Notes: generated by a model not told the origin, from the letters alone. Positions 9,158 through 18,887 are shown, counted from the stretch's first letter. The stretch is DNA of 64,000 nucleotides from Paenibacillus azoreducens (GCF_021654775.1 NZ_AP025343.1:2075501-2139500); one strand, 5' to 3'. A program made the numbers and translations.

Positions 9158-11560
9158 TTGTTAGAATCAAAATATTCCTGGCGGACTCCGGCCGGCAGCA
9201 GGGAGAAGGCGCGAAGTTTGGCAGAGGCTCTCTCGGTATCTCCGTTAACGGCTTCGCTTCTTGCTTCAAGGGGGATTGACAGCGCTGAAGCAGCGGCAAA
9301 TTTTTTGAACGGAAATTTGGATGCACTGCATGATCCTTATTTGCTGCTAGGCATGGAGAAGGCCGTGCCAAGAATCCAACAGGCGATTGATCATGGGGAA
9401 CATATTTTGATTTATGGGGATTACGATGCGGATGGCGTTTCCAGCACTTCATTAATGATTTATTTCATGCGGCATATGGGGGCTTCCTACGATATTTATA
9501 TTCCGCATCGCTCCAACGAAGGATATGGACTACATAATCATGCGCTGGATTGGGCCCATCAGCAGGGAGTAAGCCTCGTGATTACAGTGGATACCGGAAT
9601 CAGTGCGGTGGAGCAAATCGCGTATGCCAACGCTTTGGGGATCGATGTCATTGTAACGGATCATCATGAACCTCCGGAAGTGCTTCCCGAGGCTTATGCG
9701 TTGATCAATCCTAAGCAGCCGGGATGTCCGTATCCTTTCAAAGGCCTCGCGGGCGTGGGTGTAGCATATAAGTTAGCTCAGGCAGTACTGAAACAGCCGC
9801 CGGTCGAATGGACGGAAATCGTAGCCATCGGAACGATCGCCGACCTGATGCCATTAACCGGTGAGAACCGCATCTTGGTCAGCCGCGGCCTGGAATCCAT
9901 GCGCCGCACCTCCTTTCCCGGCATTCGGGCTCTGATGGAAGTAAGCGGGATTGCTCCGGGAGCTGTCACATCCACCAATGTGGCATTCGGGATGGCGCCG
10001 CGGATCAATGCCAGCGGACGCCTCGATCATGCCGGTTCGGCGGTGGCCTTGCTGACGACGGAAGATGCCGAAGAAGCGCAGCGGCTGTCTCATGCACTGG
10101 ATGAACTCAACAAAGAAAGACAACAGGTCGTGGAAACGATCGTGCAGGAAGCGCTTCTTCAATTGCAAGCTAAAATGAAGGATAACAACGTTCCGGATGT
10201 GATTGTTCTGGCAGGGGAAGGTTGGAACGTGGGTGTCGTAGGAATCGTCGCCTCCAAAATTCTCGAGCGGTATTACCGCCCCGTCATTATTTTGGGCATA
10301 GATCCGGAGACCGGAATGTGCAAAGGTTCAGCCAGATCCATCCCGGGGCTTGATATTTACGAAGCGCTTACTTCCTGTAAAGATCTTATGGATCATTATG
10401 GCGGCCATCCGTCCGCAGCCGGAATGAGTCTGAATCGGGAGCAGCTTGAGGCGTTTGAACAGGCCTTGAACCTCTATGCCGGACAGGTATTAACGGAAGC
10501 GGACTTTGTGCCTGTCATGCCAACGGATGGAGAATGGACACTGTCGGATATTCCGCTCTCTGTCGTTGACGAAATCGAAATGCTGGAACCCTTTGGTATG
10601 GCCAATCCGATGCCAAAGCTGATTTTTCGGGGAACGCAGCTGGCAGAGATACGGAAAATAGGCAAGGACGGCAAGCACTTGAAGCTTGTTGTCCGGCAAG
10701 GCGGAACGCGCATCGAAGCTGTAGCTTTCGGCAGGGGAGATCTGGCGGAGCTGCTTGAGGAAGGGATGACGCTCGATATTCTTGGGGAGGTTTCCATTAA
10801 TGAATGGAACGGGTCAAGAAAACCCCAGCTTATGCTGCAGGACTTGAATATACCGGGTCCACAGGTATTCGACTTCCGTGATTCCAAGCAGCCTTGGGCT
10901 GACATGCAGCGGGTATACAACGCGGTTTCTGCGCATTTGCGGCTGGATTATCGGCATATCGCTGCCGTGTTTAATCCTCGTCTCGAAAGTTCCCCCAAAT
11001 TGGAATTGAATGATTGTACCCTTTGGGTATATGATAAGAATGCTGGAATTTCGGCATTTAACGATGCGGCGAATATTTACGGTACGGATCATGTTACAAC
11101 ACTGTTTATGATTCATGCGCCTGATTCCGCAGATCAGTTGGATACGCTGCTTGCCTCGTTCAAGAATCTATCCAACTTATTTCTTCTTCATTCCGGACGA
11201 AGCAAGGCAGAGCGGATCACAATTCCGGATCGTGAACAGTTTAAACTGCTGTATGTACTATTGATGCGTATGGCGGCAGAACCGATCAGGGAGCAGGAAG
11301 CGCTTGTGCGTCTTAGTAAGCAGTCTTCCTCGACCCTTCGCATGGTTACGATGATGATGGACGTATTCGAGGAGCTTTCGTTTATACAGCGGCGCGACGG
11401 CTATATAACGATCATTCCGAAGCCGCCAAAGCGGGAGCTCAGCAGTTCCATGCATTTTTCCGCATTGGGCAGCTTGGCCGAAATGGAGCAGCATTTGCTG
11501 TATGCAAGCACCTCACAGTGCACCAGCTGGATGATATCCCGCCTGGAAGGCGTCAGCTAA
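9158..11560 (+). CDS. recJ: Single-stranded-DNA-specific 5'-3' exonuclease RecJ
   Basis: RecJ degrades single-stranded DNA during recombination and repair. The 800-residue product has the DHH-phosphoesterase motifs IYGDYDADGVSS (about residues 84-95) and VTDHHEPPE (about 166-174), a DHHA1 domain with GGHPSAAGMS near residue 412, an OB-fold segment (about 455-560) and the long C-terminal extension usual in Bacillota. TTG 9158 is preceded by AAAGGTGA. apt follows after 39 bp, as in B. subtilis recJ-apt-relA. Confidence 0.95.
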   Translation: MLESKYSWRTPAGSREKARSLAEALSVSPLTASLLASRGIDSAEAAANFLNGNLDALHDPYLLLGMEKAVPRIQQAIDHGEHILIYGDYDADGVSSTSLMIYFMRHMGASYDIYIPHRSNEGYGLHNHALDWAHQQGVSLVITVDTGISAVEQIAYANALGIDVIVTDHHEPPEVLPEAYALINPKQPGCPYPFKGLAGVGVAYKLAQAVLKQPPVEWTEIVAIGTIADLMPLTGENRILVSRGLESMRRTSFPGIRALMEVSGIAPGAVTSTNVAFGMAPRINASGRLDHAGSAVALLTTEDAEEAQRLSHALDELNKERQQVVETIVQEALLQLQAKMKDNNVPDVIVLAGEGWNVGVVGIVASKILERYYRPVIILGIDPETGMCKGSARSIPGLDIYEALTSCKDLMDHYGGHPSAAGMSLNREQLEAFEQALNLYAGQVLTEADFVPVMPTDGEWTLSDIPLSVVDEIEMLEPFGMANPMPKLIFRGTQLAEIRKIGKDGKHLKLVVRQGGTRIEAVAFGRGDLAELLEEGMTLDILGEVSINEWNGSRKPQLMLQDLNIPGPQVFDFRDSKQPWADMQRVYNAVSAHLRLDYRHIAAVFNPRLESSPKLELNDCTLWVYDKNAGISAFNDAANIYGTDHVTTLFMIHAPDSADQLDTLLASFKNLSNLFLLHSGRSKAERITIPDREQFKLLYVLLMRMAAEPIREQEALVRLSKQSSSTLRMVTMMMDVFEELSFIQRRDGYITIIPKPPKRELSSSMHFSALGSLAEMEQHLLYASTSQCTSWMISRLEGVS

Positions 11561-11599
11561 ACGCATGACCTTTTGTATATTACTTAGGAGGAGATTAGA

Positions 11600-12118
11600 T
11601 TGAACTATAAAGATTATATTCGGGTGATTCCCGATTTCCCGCAGCCAGGGATCAGCTTTAAGGATATTACGACATTGCTTCAGAACGGAGAGATCTACAA
11701 AAAAGCCATCAACGACATGAAAGAGATGGTATCCGCCCTGAAAATCGATGTTATTGCCGGTCCTGAGGCGCGTGGATTTGTTGTAGGAGCTCCTCTGGCT
11801 TATGCGCTTGGCGTCGGCTTTGCTCCGATTCGTAAAAGCGGAAAACTTCCATACGAAACCATTGAGATCGGATATGACTTGGAATACGGCAAGGATCGTC
11901 TGGCGATGCATACGGACGCTGTCCGCAAAGGACAGAATGTATTGATTGCAGACGATTTGCTTGCAACCGGAGGTACGATTTCTACATCCGTCAATCTGGT
12001 GAAGCAGCTTGGAGGCAATGTCGTAGGGGCTGCATTCCTGATTGAGCTGGCGGCTCTGAACGGCCGCAATAAGCTGCCAGGGGTGGAAGTATTCTCCTTG
12101 ATGACCTATGAAGACTAA
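11600..12118 (+). CDS. apt: Adenine phosphoribosyltransferase
   Basis: Apt salvages adenine to AMP using PRPP. The 172-residue length is standard. The PRPP-binding loop VLIADDLLATGGT is at about residues 114-126, and GPEARGF and the N-terminal IRVIPDFPQPGISFKDIT are diagnostic. TTG 11600 follows AGGAGGAG. In B. subtilis apt is followed directly by relA; here a terminator and a 6.5-kb block intervene. Confidence 0.96.
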   Translation: MNYKDYIRVIPDFPQPGISFKDITTLLQNGEIYKKAINDMKEMVSALKIDVIAGPEARGFVVGAPLAYALGVGFAPIRKSGKLPYETIEIGYDLEYGKDRLAMHTDAVRKGQNVLIADDLLATGGTISTSVNLVKQLGGNVVGAAFLIELAALNGRNKLPGVEVFSLMTYED

Positions 12119-12165
12119 ACTGAAATGAATAAATGCTGATCCGGAAGAGACGTTTCCCGGGAAAT

Positions 12166-12202
12166 AATACCTTTGGCTGATTACGGCCGAGGGTATTTTT
12201 TT
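12166..12202 (+). terminator. Terminator after apt
   Basis: AATACCTTTGGC pairs with GCCGAGGGTATT (two G-U pairs) around a six-base loop, followed by seven T. Confidence 0.8.
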
Positions 12203-12324
12203 GCTCTTTTTCCCCATTCCCTAATAAAACTTCAGTTGGCATATATCCGCTTGGTTCCTAAGGGGCCACAACTAATTCAACCGGAATAAAACTCCTATTT
12301 TTCATAATAAACAGAAAAAATTCT

Positions 12325-12352
12325 TTTTCAGGCGCTATAATTTTGTTATAAT
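12325..12352 (+). promoter_or_regulatory. Candidate promoter of the sugar ABC operon
   Basis: TTTTCA (12325-12330), a 16-base spacer and TATAAT (12347-12352); a second TATAAT lies at 12336-12341. The start codon is 140 bases downstream, leaving a long leader. Confidence 0.5.
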
Positions 12353-12357
12353 TTCCA

Positions 12358-12372
12358 TTGAAAGCGGTTTAA
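12358..12372 (+). promoter_or_regulatory. Candidate cre (catabolite-responsive) operator
   Basis: TTGAAAGCGGTTTAA matches the CcpA/LacI-type consensus WTGNAARCGNWWWCA at all but one position. It lies five bases after the -10 box, where a bound repressor would block initiation. A local LacI-family regulator could use the same kind of site. Confidence 0.5.
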
Positions 12373-12491
12373 TATCTGTTTTTGTTGAAAAAACACCGCT
12401 GGAATCGGTCAGTCTTCTTTGGGATGACATCTTTAGACTTTTTATGTCTGAAAAATCTTGTGCATCACTATTACGCAAAGGGGCCGAGAAC

Positions 12492-13772
12492 ATGAAAAAG
12501 AGTAAAAAAAGAACTGTCAGCGTTTTATTGTCTGTGTTGCTGCTATCGTTTTTGTTGAGCGCTTGCGGAGGAGGAAAGTCAGGCGGGGAAGAAGGCGGTA
12601 AAAGCGCCGGTCCCGTTAAGCTGGAGTTTTGGACGATTTCGCTGCAGCCGACTTTTACCGATTATTTCAACAAACTGATTGCCGATTATCAAAAATCGCA
12701 TGAGGGCGTGACCATTGAGTGGAAAGATTATCCGTACGATGCAGTCACCAATAAACTTCTGACCAGCATTGCCAGCGGCAGCAGTCCGGATGTGGTGAAC
12801 CTGAATACCGAGTTTGCCAGTCAAATGGGATCCAAAGGCGCAGTGGTTGATTTGAATTCTTTCCTGACCGATGAGCAGAAACAATCTTATTTTGAAGGGA
12901 TTTACAACTCGACGGTAATTGATGGCAAAGCCTATGCGCTTCCTTGGTATACGGGTACGGAGGTTTTGTTCATGAACACCAAAATCGTCAAAGATGCCGG
13001 GCTTGATCCGGCCAATCCGCCGAAGACTCAGGATGAGCTGGCCGCATGGGCCAAACAGATCAAAGAAAAGACGGGCAAATCGGGTTACGCGAGACAATGG
13101 GTATCCAACCTGTTCCCGAGGGAAGGCATTAAACTCCTGAACGATGACAAGTCGGCCGCGGCCTTTAATACGCCGGAAACGAAAACGATTCTGGAAGACA
13201 TCAAGCAGAAAATCGCGGACGGCATCATTGTGAAGGAGGACGTACCTTTTACAAAGCAGATCCAGTATTACTCCAGCGAGCAGGTGGCCTTTGAAATGTC
13301 TGGGCCGACATTCATCAACTTTTTGAAAACTTCCGCACCGGACGTATACAAAAACACCATCGCCGTGCCGCTGCCTACCGGCCGTTCTGGCGTACGCCTG
13401 TCCAACAGCATGAATCTTGTCGTGCCGGCCAAATCGAAACATCAAAAAGAAGCCGTGGAGTTTGCGGCCTTTGTCACGAACGCAGAAAATCAAACTTCCT
13501 TTGCCAAAGCGGCTAATACGCTGCCGTCAACCAAAGAATCGATCAAAGATCCGTTTTTTACCGAATCGGACAATTCACTTGAGTCCCAAGCCAAAATTAC
13601 CTCCGCCAACAGCTTGGATAAAGCGATTGATTATATGGTCGGCGTACCGAATGCAACGGATATCAACGCGGCCATAGCCAGAGGTTTGCAGAAGATCATG
13701 CTTAACGATGCGGATATCAATGCCACGCTGGATGCGATGGAGCAAGAGGTTAATCAGGTATTAAAAAAGTAG
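12492..13772 (+). CDS. ABC transporter substrate-binding lipoprotein (sugar type)
   Basis: This 426-residue extracellular solute-binding protein (family 1) begins with a basic stretch, a hydrophobic helix and the lipobox LSAC, so it is a lipoprotein anchored at Cys about residue 26. The mature part has LEFWTISLQPTFTDYFNKL and DVVNLNTEF, typical of MalE/UgpB-like binders of sugars or polyols. The start is ATG 12492 with AAAGGGG upstream; an earlier in-frame ATG at 12444 lacks a ribosome site. Two permease genes and a DUF4127 gene follow in the same direction. Ligand unknown. Confidence 0.9.
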   Translation: MKKSKKRTVSVLLSVLLLSFLLSACGGGKSGGEEGGKSAGPVKLEFWTISLQPTFTDYFNKLIADYQKSHEGVTIEWKDYPYDAVTNKLLTSIASGSSPDVVNLNTEFASQMGSKGAVVDLNSFLTDEQKQSYFEGIYNSTVIDGKAYALPWYTGTEVLFMNTKIVKDAGLDPANPPKTQDELAAWAKQIKEKTGKSGYARQWVSNLFPREGIKLLNDDKSAAAFNTPETKTILEDIKQKIADGIIVKEDVPFTKQIQYYSSEQVAFEMSGPTFINFLKTSAPDVYKNTIAVPLPTGRSGVRLSNSMNLVVPAKSKHQKEAVEFAAFVTNAENQTSFAKAANTLPSTKESIKDPFFTESDNSLESQAKITSANSLDKAIDYMVGVPNATDINAAIARGLQKIMLNDADINATLDAMEQEVNQVLKK

Positions 13773-13856
13773 CCGGGCAAAAATGATCCGCTTATTGAAT
13801 CCATGACTGACTATGGATTTTGGCAAATTGCTCGGGTGAGGACGGTGATACAAGGC

Positions 13857-14738
13857 ATGAAAAAATGGGTTCATTCCGAATCCTTTACAGCATGGACGTT
13901 TATGGCGCCCGGACTGATTCTCGTTGCCGTATTTGTATTTTGGCCAATCATTTATGGAATTCCGCTATCTTTTACCGATTATTCCGTCATTTCCGAAACG
14001 CATTACGTCGGCTTTGATAACTTTGTCACGGCCTTTCATGATTCCAATTTTCTCACATCTTTATGGAATTCGCTGCTGTACGTCATCATCGTTCCAGTGA
14101 TTCAGATCCTGTCGATTTTGATGGCTATTTTGGTCAATGGTAAAATCCCCGGCGTGAAAATTTTCCGTACCGCTTATTACATCCCTGTCGTCACTTCGAT
14201 GGTCGCCGTGGCTTTGATCTGGAGCTGGCTGCTCAGCAATAACGGCGTGGTCAATTTTATTTTGCTTAAGCTGGGGTTGATCCATGATCAAGTCGCGTGG
14301 CTGTCGACAAGCAGTACGGCATTGTTTGTGCTGATGTTCATCACGATGTGGAAAGGGCTCGGGTATTATATGATGCTGTATCTGGCCGGGCTGCAGGGCA
14401 TCCCTTCGGATTTGTATGAAGCCGCGCGGGTAGACGGCGCGAGCCGCTGGCATGTCATATGGAGCATTACGATCCCGCTGCTGCGTCCGCATATTCTGTT
14501 CTGCTCTTTAATTTCATTAATGGCAGCGATCCGCGTCTTTGACGAGGTCTACATTTTGACGAAAGGCGGACCAGGTACTTCGACCCTCACTTCCAGCGTG
14601 TATATTTTCCAAAAGGGCCTGGAGCAGTTTAATTTCGGTTATGCCTCGGCACTCGGACTGATTGTGAGCGTTTTGATCGGCGGGCTTAGCGTGCTGGTGT
14701 TCCGTTTTAATCAGAAAGGCGGTGTCAATCCATATTGA
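13857..14738 (+). CDS. Sugar ABC transporter permease (MalF/UgpA type)
   Basis: This permease of about 293 residues has six helices and the EAA loop YEAARVDGASRWHVIWSITIPLLRP, which contacts the ATPase. The start is uncertain: ATG 13857 gives the usual N-terminus just before helix I, GTG 13842 and ATG 13803 are in frame, and none has an ideal ribosome site. It overlaps the next permease by 4 bp. No ATPase gene is in the cluster, so a shared MsmX-like ATPase elsewhere is likely. Confidence 0.88.
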   Translation: MKKWVHSESFTAWTFMAPGLILVAVFVFWPIIYGIPLSFTDYSVISETHYVGFDNFVTAFHDSNFLTSLWNSLLYVIIVPVIQILSILMAILVNGKIPGVKIFRTAYYIPVVTSMVAVALIWSWLLSNNGVVNFILLKLGLIHDQVAWLSTSSTALFVLMFITMWKGLGYYMMLYLAGLQGIPSDLYEAARVDGASRWHVIWSITIPLLRPHILFCSLISLMAAIRVFDEVYILTKGGPGTSTLTSSVYIFQKGLEQFNFGYASALGLIVSVLIGGLSVLVFRFNQKGGVNPY

Positions 14739-15580
14739 TAATCGCGATTTCAAAAAACAAATGGCTTACTATAATCAGATTATTGATTGTTTACGTACTG
14801 TTGCTGGCGCTGGCCGTATTTATGATGGGACCGTTTTTATGGCTGCTCAGCGTGTCGCTCATGCCAGGCAAAAATGTGTTTTCCAATCCGCCGGCCATTT
14901 TGCCGACCTTTATCGATTTTGATAACTACGTTAAGGTTTGGCAGTTTATGAACTTTCCGAAATACATCTATAACACGGTGGTGATTACGGCCTTAGGCGT
15001 TGTATTTAACGTCATATTGGCCGCATTGACGGCCTACCCGCTTGCCACTTTTCGTTTCAAAGGCCGAAACCTGATCTTTGGATTGCTTATTGCCACCATG
15101 ATCATTCCTTCATCAACCGCGATGATTGTTCATTATTTGACGATCCAGTGGCTGCATTTGGCGGATTCATTTCTGGGCGTCGTGCTGCCGTCCGCCGTTT
15201 CGGTGTTTAATATTTTTCTAATGCGCCAGACTTTTCTGGGCATTCCGCCGGATATCCGTGATTCGGGCAAAATGGATGGCGCATCCGAATTCCGGATTTG
15301 GTGGCAGCTGGTGCTGCCGCTGGTCAAACCGGCTATTGCCGTCATTTCGCTGCTGGAGATGATGGCGTTCTGGAACAATTTCCTATGGCCGATCGTCGTG
15401 CTCGATGATCCACAAAAGTATCCGCTGGCTGCGGCGCTTACCTATTTAAACGGACAGTTCTCTTATAATTTCGGCTGGATTGCGGCGGGGACGATGATTT
15501 CCGTGCTGCCGATCATTATCGTGTTCCTGTTCACCCAGCGCTACTATATGGAAGGGATTGCGGGTGCGATCAAAGGATAG
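14735..15580 (+). CDS. Carbohydrate ABC transporter permease (MalG/UgpE type)
   Basis: This 281-residue second permease has six helices, the N-terminal GPFLWLLSVSLMP typical of MalG-like proteins and the EAA loop RDSGKMDGASEFRIWWQLVLPLVKP. That loop has Ser-Gly-Lys in place of the commoner Glu-Ala-Ala/Arg. TTG 14735 overlaps the stop of the preceding gene and has AAAGGCGGTG upstream, so translation is probably coupled. It forms the membrane channel with the preceding permease. Confidence 0.9.
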   Translation: MIIAISKNKWLTIIRLLIVYVLLLALAVFMMGPFLWLLSVSLMPGKNVFSNPPAILPTFIDFDNYVKVWQFMNFPKYIYNTVVITALGVVFNVILAALTAYPLATFRFKGRNLIFGLLIATMIIPSSTAMIVHYLTIQWLHLADSFLGVVLPSAVSVFNIFLMRQTFLGIPPDIRDSGKMDGASEFRIWWQLVLPLVKPAIAVISLLEMMAFWNNFLWPIVVLDDPQKYPLAAALTYLNGQFSYNFGWIAAGTMISVLPIIIVFLFTQRYYMEGIAGAIKG

Positions 15581-15626
15581 CAGCCAATACACTGAATTTC
15601 ATGAGTAAAAGGGAGCTGGCACAGTC

Positions 15627-17162
15627 ATGACTAAACGAAACAAAATCGTATTTATCCCGCTGGACGAACGGCCTTGCAACTATGAATTCCCGTATCTGCT
15701 TGCACAGGGGACCGGGGTGCATATGGCGCGTCCGCCTATGGAGATGATGGGCCTCAAAAAGAGACCGGGAGACACAAAGCGGCTGTGGGGTTGGCTGGAG
15801 GAACAGTCTGCAGATGCGGACGGGGCCATCATTGCTCTGGATACGCTTTTGTATGGCGGCATCGTTCCTTCCCGGCTGCATGATATGGACCATCCGCAGG
15901 TGGCTGAACGCTTGCAAAGGCTGCGGGAACTCAAGCGGTGGAATCCGGATTTGAAAATATTCGCTTTCCAGCTTATCATGCGCTGTCCGCAATATTCGCT
16001 GTCGGATGAAGAGCCTGATTATTACGCGGATTGGGGCCGGGAGATTTTCCGGAAAGGATATATCGGCCATCGTTCGCAGCTCGGGATTGCAACGACAGAG
16101 GAGCTCGCGGAACTGGAGGATATCAATCGCCGCCTTCCGGCCGAGGTTCTTGAGGATTATATGGGCCGCAGAGCCGTTAATACAAGTGTTATCCTCGATG
16201 TCCTGGACTTGATTGCTGAGGGGACAATTGATTTTATGATTATCCCTCAGGATGACTCGGCGCCATACGGACATACGGCTAAAGATCAGCAAAAGGTAAG
16301 GGCGAAGATTTCAGAGCTTGATCTGGAACTGAAAACGTATATGTATCCGGGAGCGGATGAAGTCGGCTGCACGCTTCTCGCCAGAATGCTGAATGGTAAC
16401 CTGAACAAAATTCCACTCATCTATCCGCGAATGGCTTCGGTGAAGGGGCCTTTTGTGACGCCGCTGCTCGAAGACCGTTCATTCTATGAAAGCTTGAAAT
16501 ATCACATCATGGCCGCAGGGGGCTTGATCGCATCTTCGGCGGCTGAAGCGGACTTGATTCTGCTTGTAAATACGCCGGGAGAAACGATGGTGGAAGCGAC
16601 CTCGCAAGAGCAAGCGAATTTCAGTTACGACGTGTACCGGAACATTGTCGAATTGGTGGAGTACGGGGATTATATGCTCCGCAATCAGGGAAAACCCGTG
16701 GCCGTTGCCGATATCGGATATATGAACGGGGCAGACCGGAAGCTGGTGAAGCTGCTGAAGCAAAAAGAAATGCTGTTTGAGCTGGCCGGATTTGCCGGCT
16801 GGAACACAAGTTCCAATACACTTGGAACGGTTATTGCCCAATCGATGATCTACCTGCATGATGGCCCTACGCAGCAGCATCTGGATTTCCTGGCGCTTCG
16901 CTACGCGGAAGACTTATGTTATTGTTCCATCGTCAGAACGGCTTTAAATCAAGGCGAAGTCGAAGCGATGGGGCTGAGCAGGTTCGAGCTGGACGGACAA
17001 CGCGGGAGGGTAGCGCAGCTGGTGAAGCAGCGGCTGGCGGATGCGCTTGAGGAGCGGGTGAACGGTAATGCAGGCCGGGTAGAAATTTTGGACTGCTGCA
17101 TGCCATGGAACCGGACCTTTGAAGTGGGGCTTAGCGCGCGTTATCTTTTATCGGAATCATAA
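15627..17162 (+). CDS. DUF4127 family protein
   Basis: This 511-residue cytosolic protein belongs to DUF4127, recognised by the opening KIVFIPLDERPCNYEFP and by DTLLYGGIVPSR, IPQDDSAPYGHTAKDQQ and YPGADEVGC. No catalytic function is established as far as I know. Clusters of conserved Asp, His and Glu (LDERP, QDDS, GADE) suggest a metal-dependent or hydrolytic active site, but that is inference. It starts 46 bp after the permease gene with AAAGGGAG upstream of ATG 15627, so it is probably the last gene of the importer operon and may act on the imported compound. Confidence 0.85.
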   Translation: MTKRNKIVFIPLDERPCNYEFPYLLAQGTGVHMARPPMEMMGLKKRPGDTKRLWGWLEEQSADADGAIIALDTLLYGGIVPSRLHDMDHPQVAERLQRLRELKRWNPDLKIFAFQLIMRCPQYSLSDEEPDYYADWGREIFRKGYIGHRSQLGIATTEELAELEDINRRLPAEVLEDYMGRRAVNTSVILDVLDLIAEGTIDFMIIPQDDSAPYGHTAKDQQKVRAKISELDLELKTYMYPGADEVGCTLLARMLNGNLNKIPLIYPRMASVKGPFVTPLLEDRSFYESLKYHIMAAGGLIASSAAEADLILLVNTPGETMVEATSQEQANFSYDVYRNIVELVEYGDYMLRNQGKPVAVADIGYMNGADRKLVKLLKQKEMLFELAGFAGWNTSSNTLGTVIAQSMIYLHDGPTQQHLDFLALRYAEDLCYCSIVRTALNQGEVEAMGLSRFELDGQRGRVAQLVKQRLADALEERVNGNAGRVEILDCCMPWNRTFEVGLSARYLLSES

Positions 17163-17237
17163 TCAATTAGAAAATCGTTTATCGACGTACATTCTAAGAA
17201 GCCAGATCGCATTTAGCGGATGTTTTTCATTCAAGCA

Positions 17238-17277
17238 AAGAGCCGGCAGCTCCCGTCAAGGGGCTTGTCCGGCTCTT
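17238..17277. terminator. Hairpin between convergent genes
   Basis: AAGAGCCGG (17238-) pairs with CCGGCTCTT, with a partly paired interior. It lies between the DUF4127 gene and the minus-strand uracil permease gene. Neither side has a long U-tract, so it is called with moderate confidence. Confidence 0.5.
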
Positions 17278-17294
17278 ACGCTTTCTATCGATCA

Positions 17295-18599
17295 TCAGTC
17301 AGGATTTTTTTCGACCAACTCATCATTTTTTTCATTGGAAAGTCCAAGCACCTCGATGAGTTTGAAGAACAGGCTGAGCGCGATGCCGACGATGGTAGCC
17401 AGCGCCATGCCTTTCAGATGAACTTTGCCGAGATCCAGTTGCACGCCGCTGATACCGACCACCAGCACAAGCGTGGCCAGAATCATGTTGGTAGGCTTGG
17501 AGAAATCGACCTTTTGCTCTACGAAAATGCGCAGACCCGAAGCGGCGATGACCCCGAACAGCAGCAGCGAGACGCCGCCCATGACGGGCACCGGAATATT
17601 GGCAATCACCGAGGAGAAGGTTCCCGAGAAGGAAAGGATGATCGCAAAGATCGCCGCGCCGGCAATAACGAAGATGGAGTACACTTTGGTTAATGCCATA
17701 ACTCCGATATTTTCCCCATAGGTTGTGTTCGGCGTGGAACCGACGAAACCGGAAAGGATGGTAGAAATACCGTTGCCGAGCAGAGAGCGGTTAAGCCCGG
17801 GGTCTTTGGACAAGTCCTTACCGACAATGTTGCTGGTCACCAGCAGATGTCCGATATGTTCGACGATAACGACAAGCGATACGGGAATGATGGTAAGTAT
17901 GGCATTCATATCAAATTTAGGAGTTGTAATCGTTGGCATTGTGAAGAGATGCGCATTTGCGATGGCTTCCTTATTAATCATGCCAGGCATAAAATAGGCG
18001 ATGGCATATCCGGTAACGATCCCGATCAGAATATGAATGATTTTGGGAAAACCGCGGAACAGGACGGCGCCGATGACGGTAACGCCAAGCGTGGTCATCG
18101 AAAGGATCACGGCATTCGGATTAAACCAGTCGGCCGATGCGCCGGCCTGAGGGACAATGCCTGCCATACCGGCCGCGACGGGCACGAGCTCCAGACCGAT
18201 CGTGGCGACGATGGCACCCATGGCTGCAGGAGGGAAAACGATGTCAATCCATTTGGTTCCGGTATACTGCACAATCAATCCGACAGCAATGAATATGAAG
18301 CCGGTAACTATAAATGCTCCGAGGGCAAGCGGGTAATTGTCCGTGTTACCCATCAGGACGAATTGCACCGGGGAAATAAAGGCGAAGCTTGATCCGAGGT
18401 AGGCGGGGATTTTGCCTTTACAGATCAAAATGTAGAGCAAGGTTCCGATTCCGTTCATCAGCAAAATCATGCCGGGGTCGACGCCGAAAAGGTTTGGTAC
18501 AAGCACGGTGCTGCCGAACATGGCGAACAGATGCTGCAGGCTCAGCAGTATGCCCGGCCCCCAAGGAAGCTTTTCATTGACTTGAATTTCGCGTTGCAA
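17295..18599 (-). CDS. uraA: Uracil permease (NCS2/UraA family)
   Basis: This proton-uracil symporter of the NCS2 family has about 14 helices. Signature segments are SLQHLFAMFGSTVLVP, ICKGKIPAYLGSSFAFISPV, VEHIGHLLV (Glu and His of the UraA substrate site) and GFVGSTPNTTYGENIGVM (second essential Glu), all very like E. coli UraA and B. subtilis PyrP. The frame is open to 18647; TTG 18599 is preferred because GGGAGTG lies six bases upstream, with GTG 18608 as alternative. It is divergent from relA and not beside pyr genes; no PyrR site was seen. Confidence 0.9.
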   Translation of the reverse strand: MQREIQVNEKLPWGPGILLSLQHLFAMFGSTVLVPNLFGVDPGMILLMNGIGTLLYILICKGKIPAYLGSSFAFISPVQFVLMGNTDNYPLALGAFIVTGFIFIAVGLIVQYTGTKWIDIVFPPAAMGAIVATIGLELVPVAAGMAGIVPQAGASADWFNPNAVILSMTTLGVTVIGAVLFRGFPKIIHILIGIVTGYAIAYFMPGMINKEAIANAHLFTMPTITTPKFDMNAILTIIPVSLVVIVEHIGHLLVTSNIVGKDLSKDPGLNRSLLGNGISTILSGFVGSTPNTTYGENIGVMALTKVYSIFVIAGAAIFAIILSFSGTFSSVIANIPVPVMGGVSLLLFGVIAASGLRIFVEQKVDFSKPTNMILATLVLVVGISGVQLDLGKVHLKGMALATIVGIALSLFFKLIEVLGLSNEKNDELVEKNPD

Positions 18600-18769
18600 A
18601 TGGCTCACTCCCAAATTTCGAATTGTTTTTCGTTTCACGAATTGCATTCAATGAACTAGATTATCCAAGAAAACGACTTTTTTCAATCATTTTTTTTGCG
18701 ATCGCAGCAAGAATTGCAAAAAAAGAGAAGATTGTTGCCGTGATTGCTTCTTGTTCCTCGCAAGAAATA

Positions 18770-18798
18770 TTGACGTAGAGCCTTTCAAGCGTCATAAT
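18770..18798 (+). promoter_or_regulatory. Promoter of relA
   Basis: TTGACG (18770-18775), a 17-base spacer and CATAAT (18793-18798), about 90 bases before relA. An AT-rich inverted repeat, T7GC ... GCA7, lies upstream at 18691-18724 between the divergent genes. Confidence 0.65.
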
Positions 18799-18887
18799 TA
18801 TAGGAAATCTTGTTTGACCAGGGAACCTGCTTAGGATAAACGTCTGCGGGTTCTATTTCATATAGAAGGGAAACGGAAACGACTAGA

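Noticed and set aside
17220..17693. Plus-strand 157-codon frame at the end of the uracil permease gene
   Set aside because: Antisense shadow without a ribosome site; the permease is clear on the other strand.
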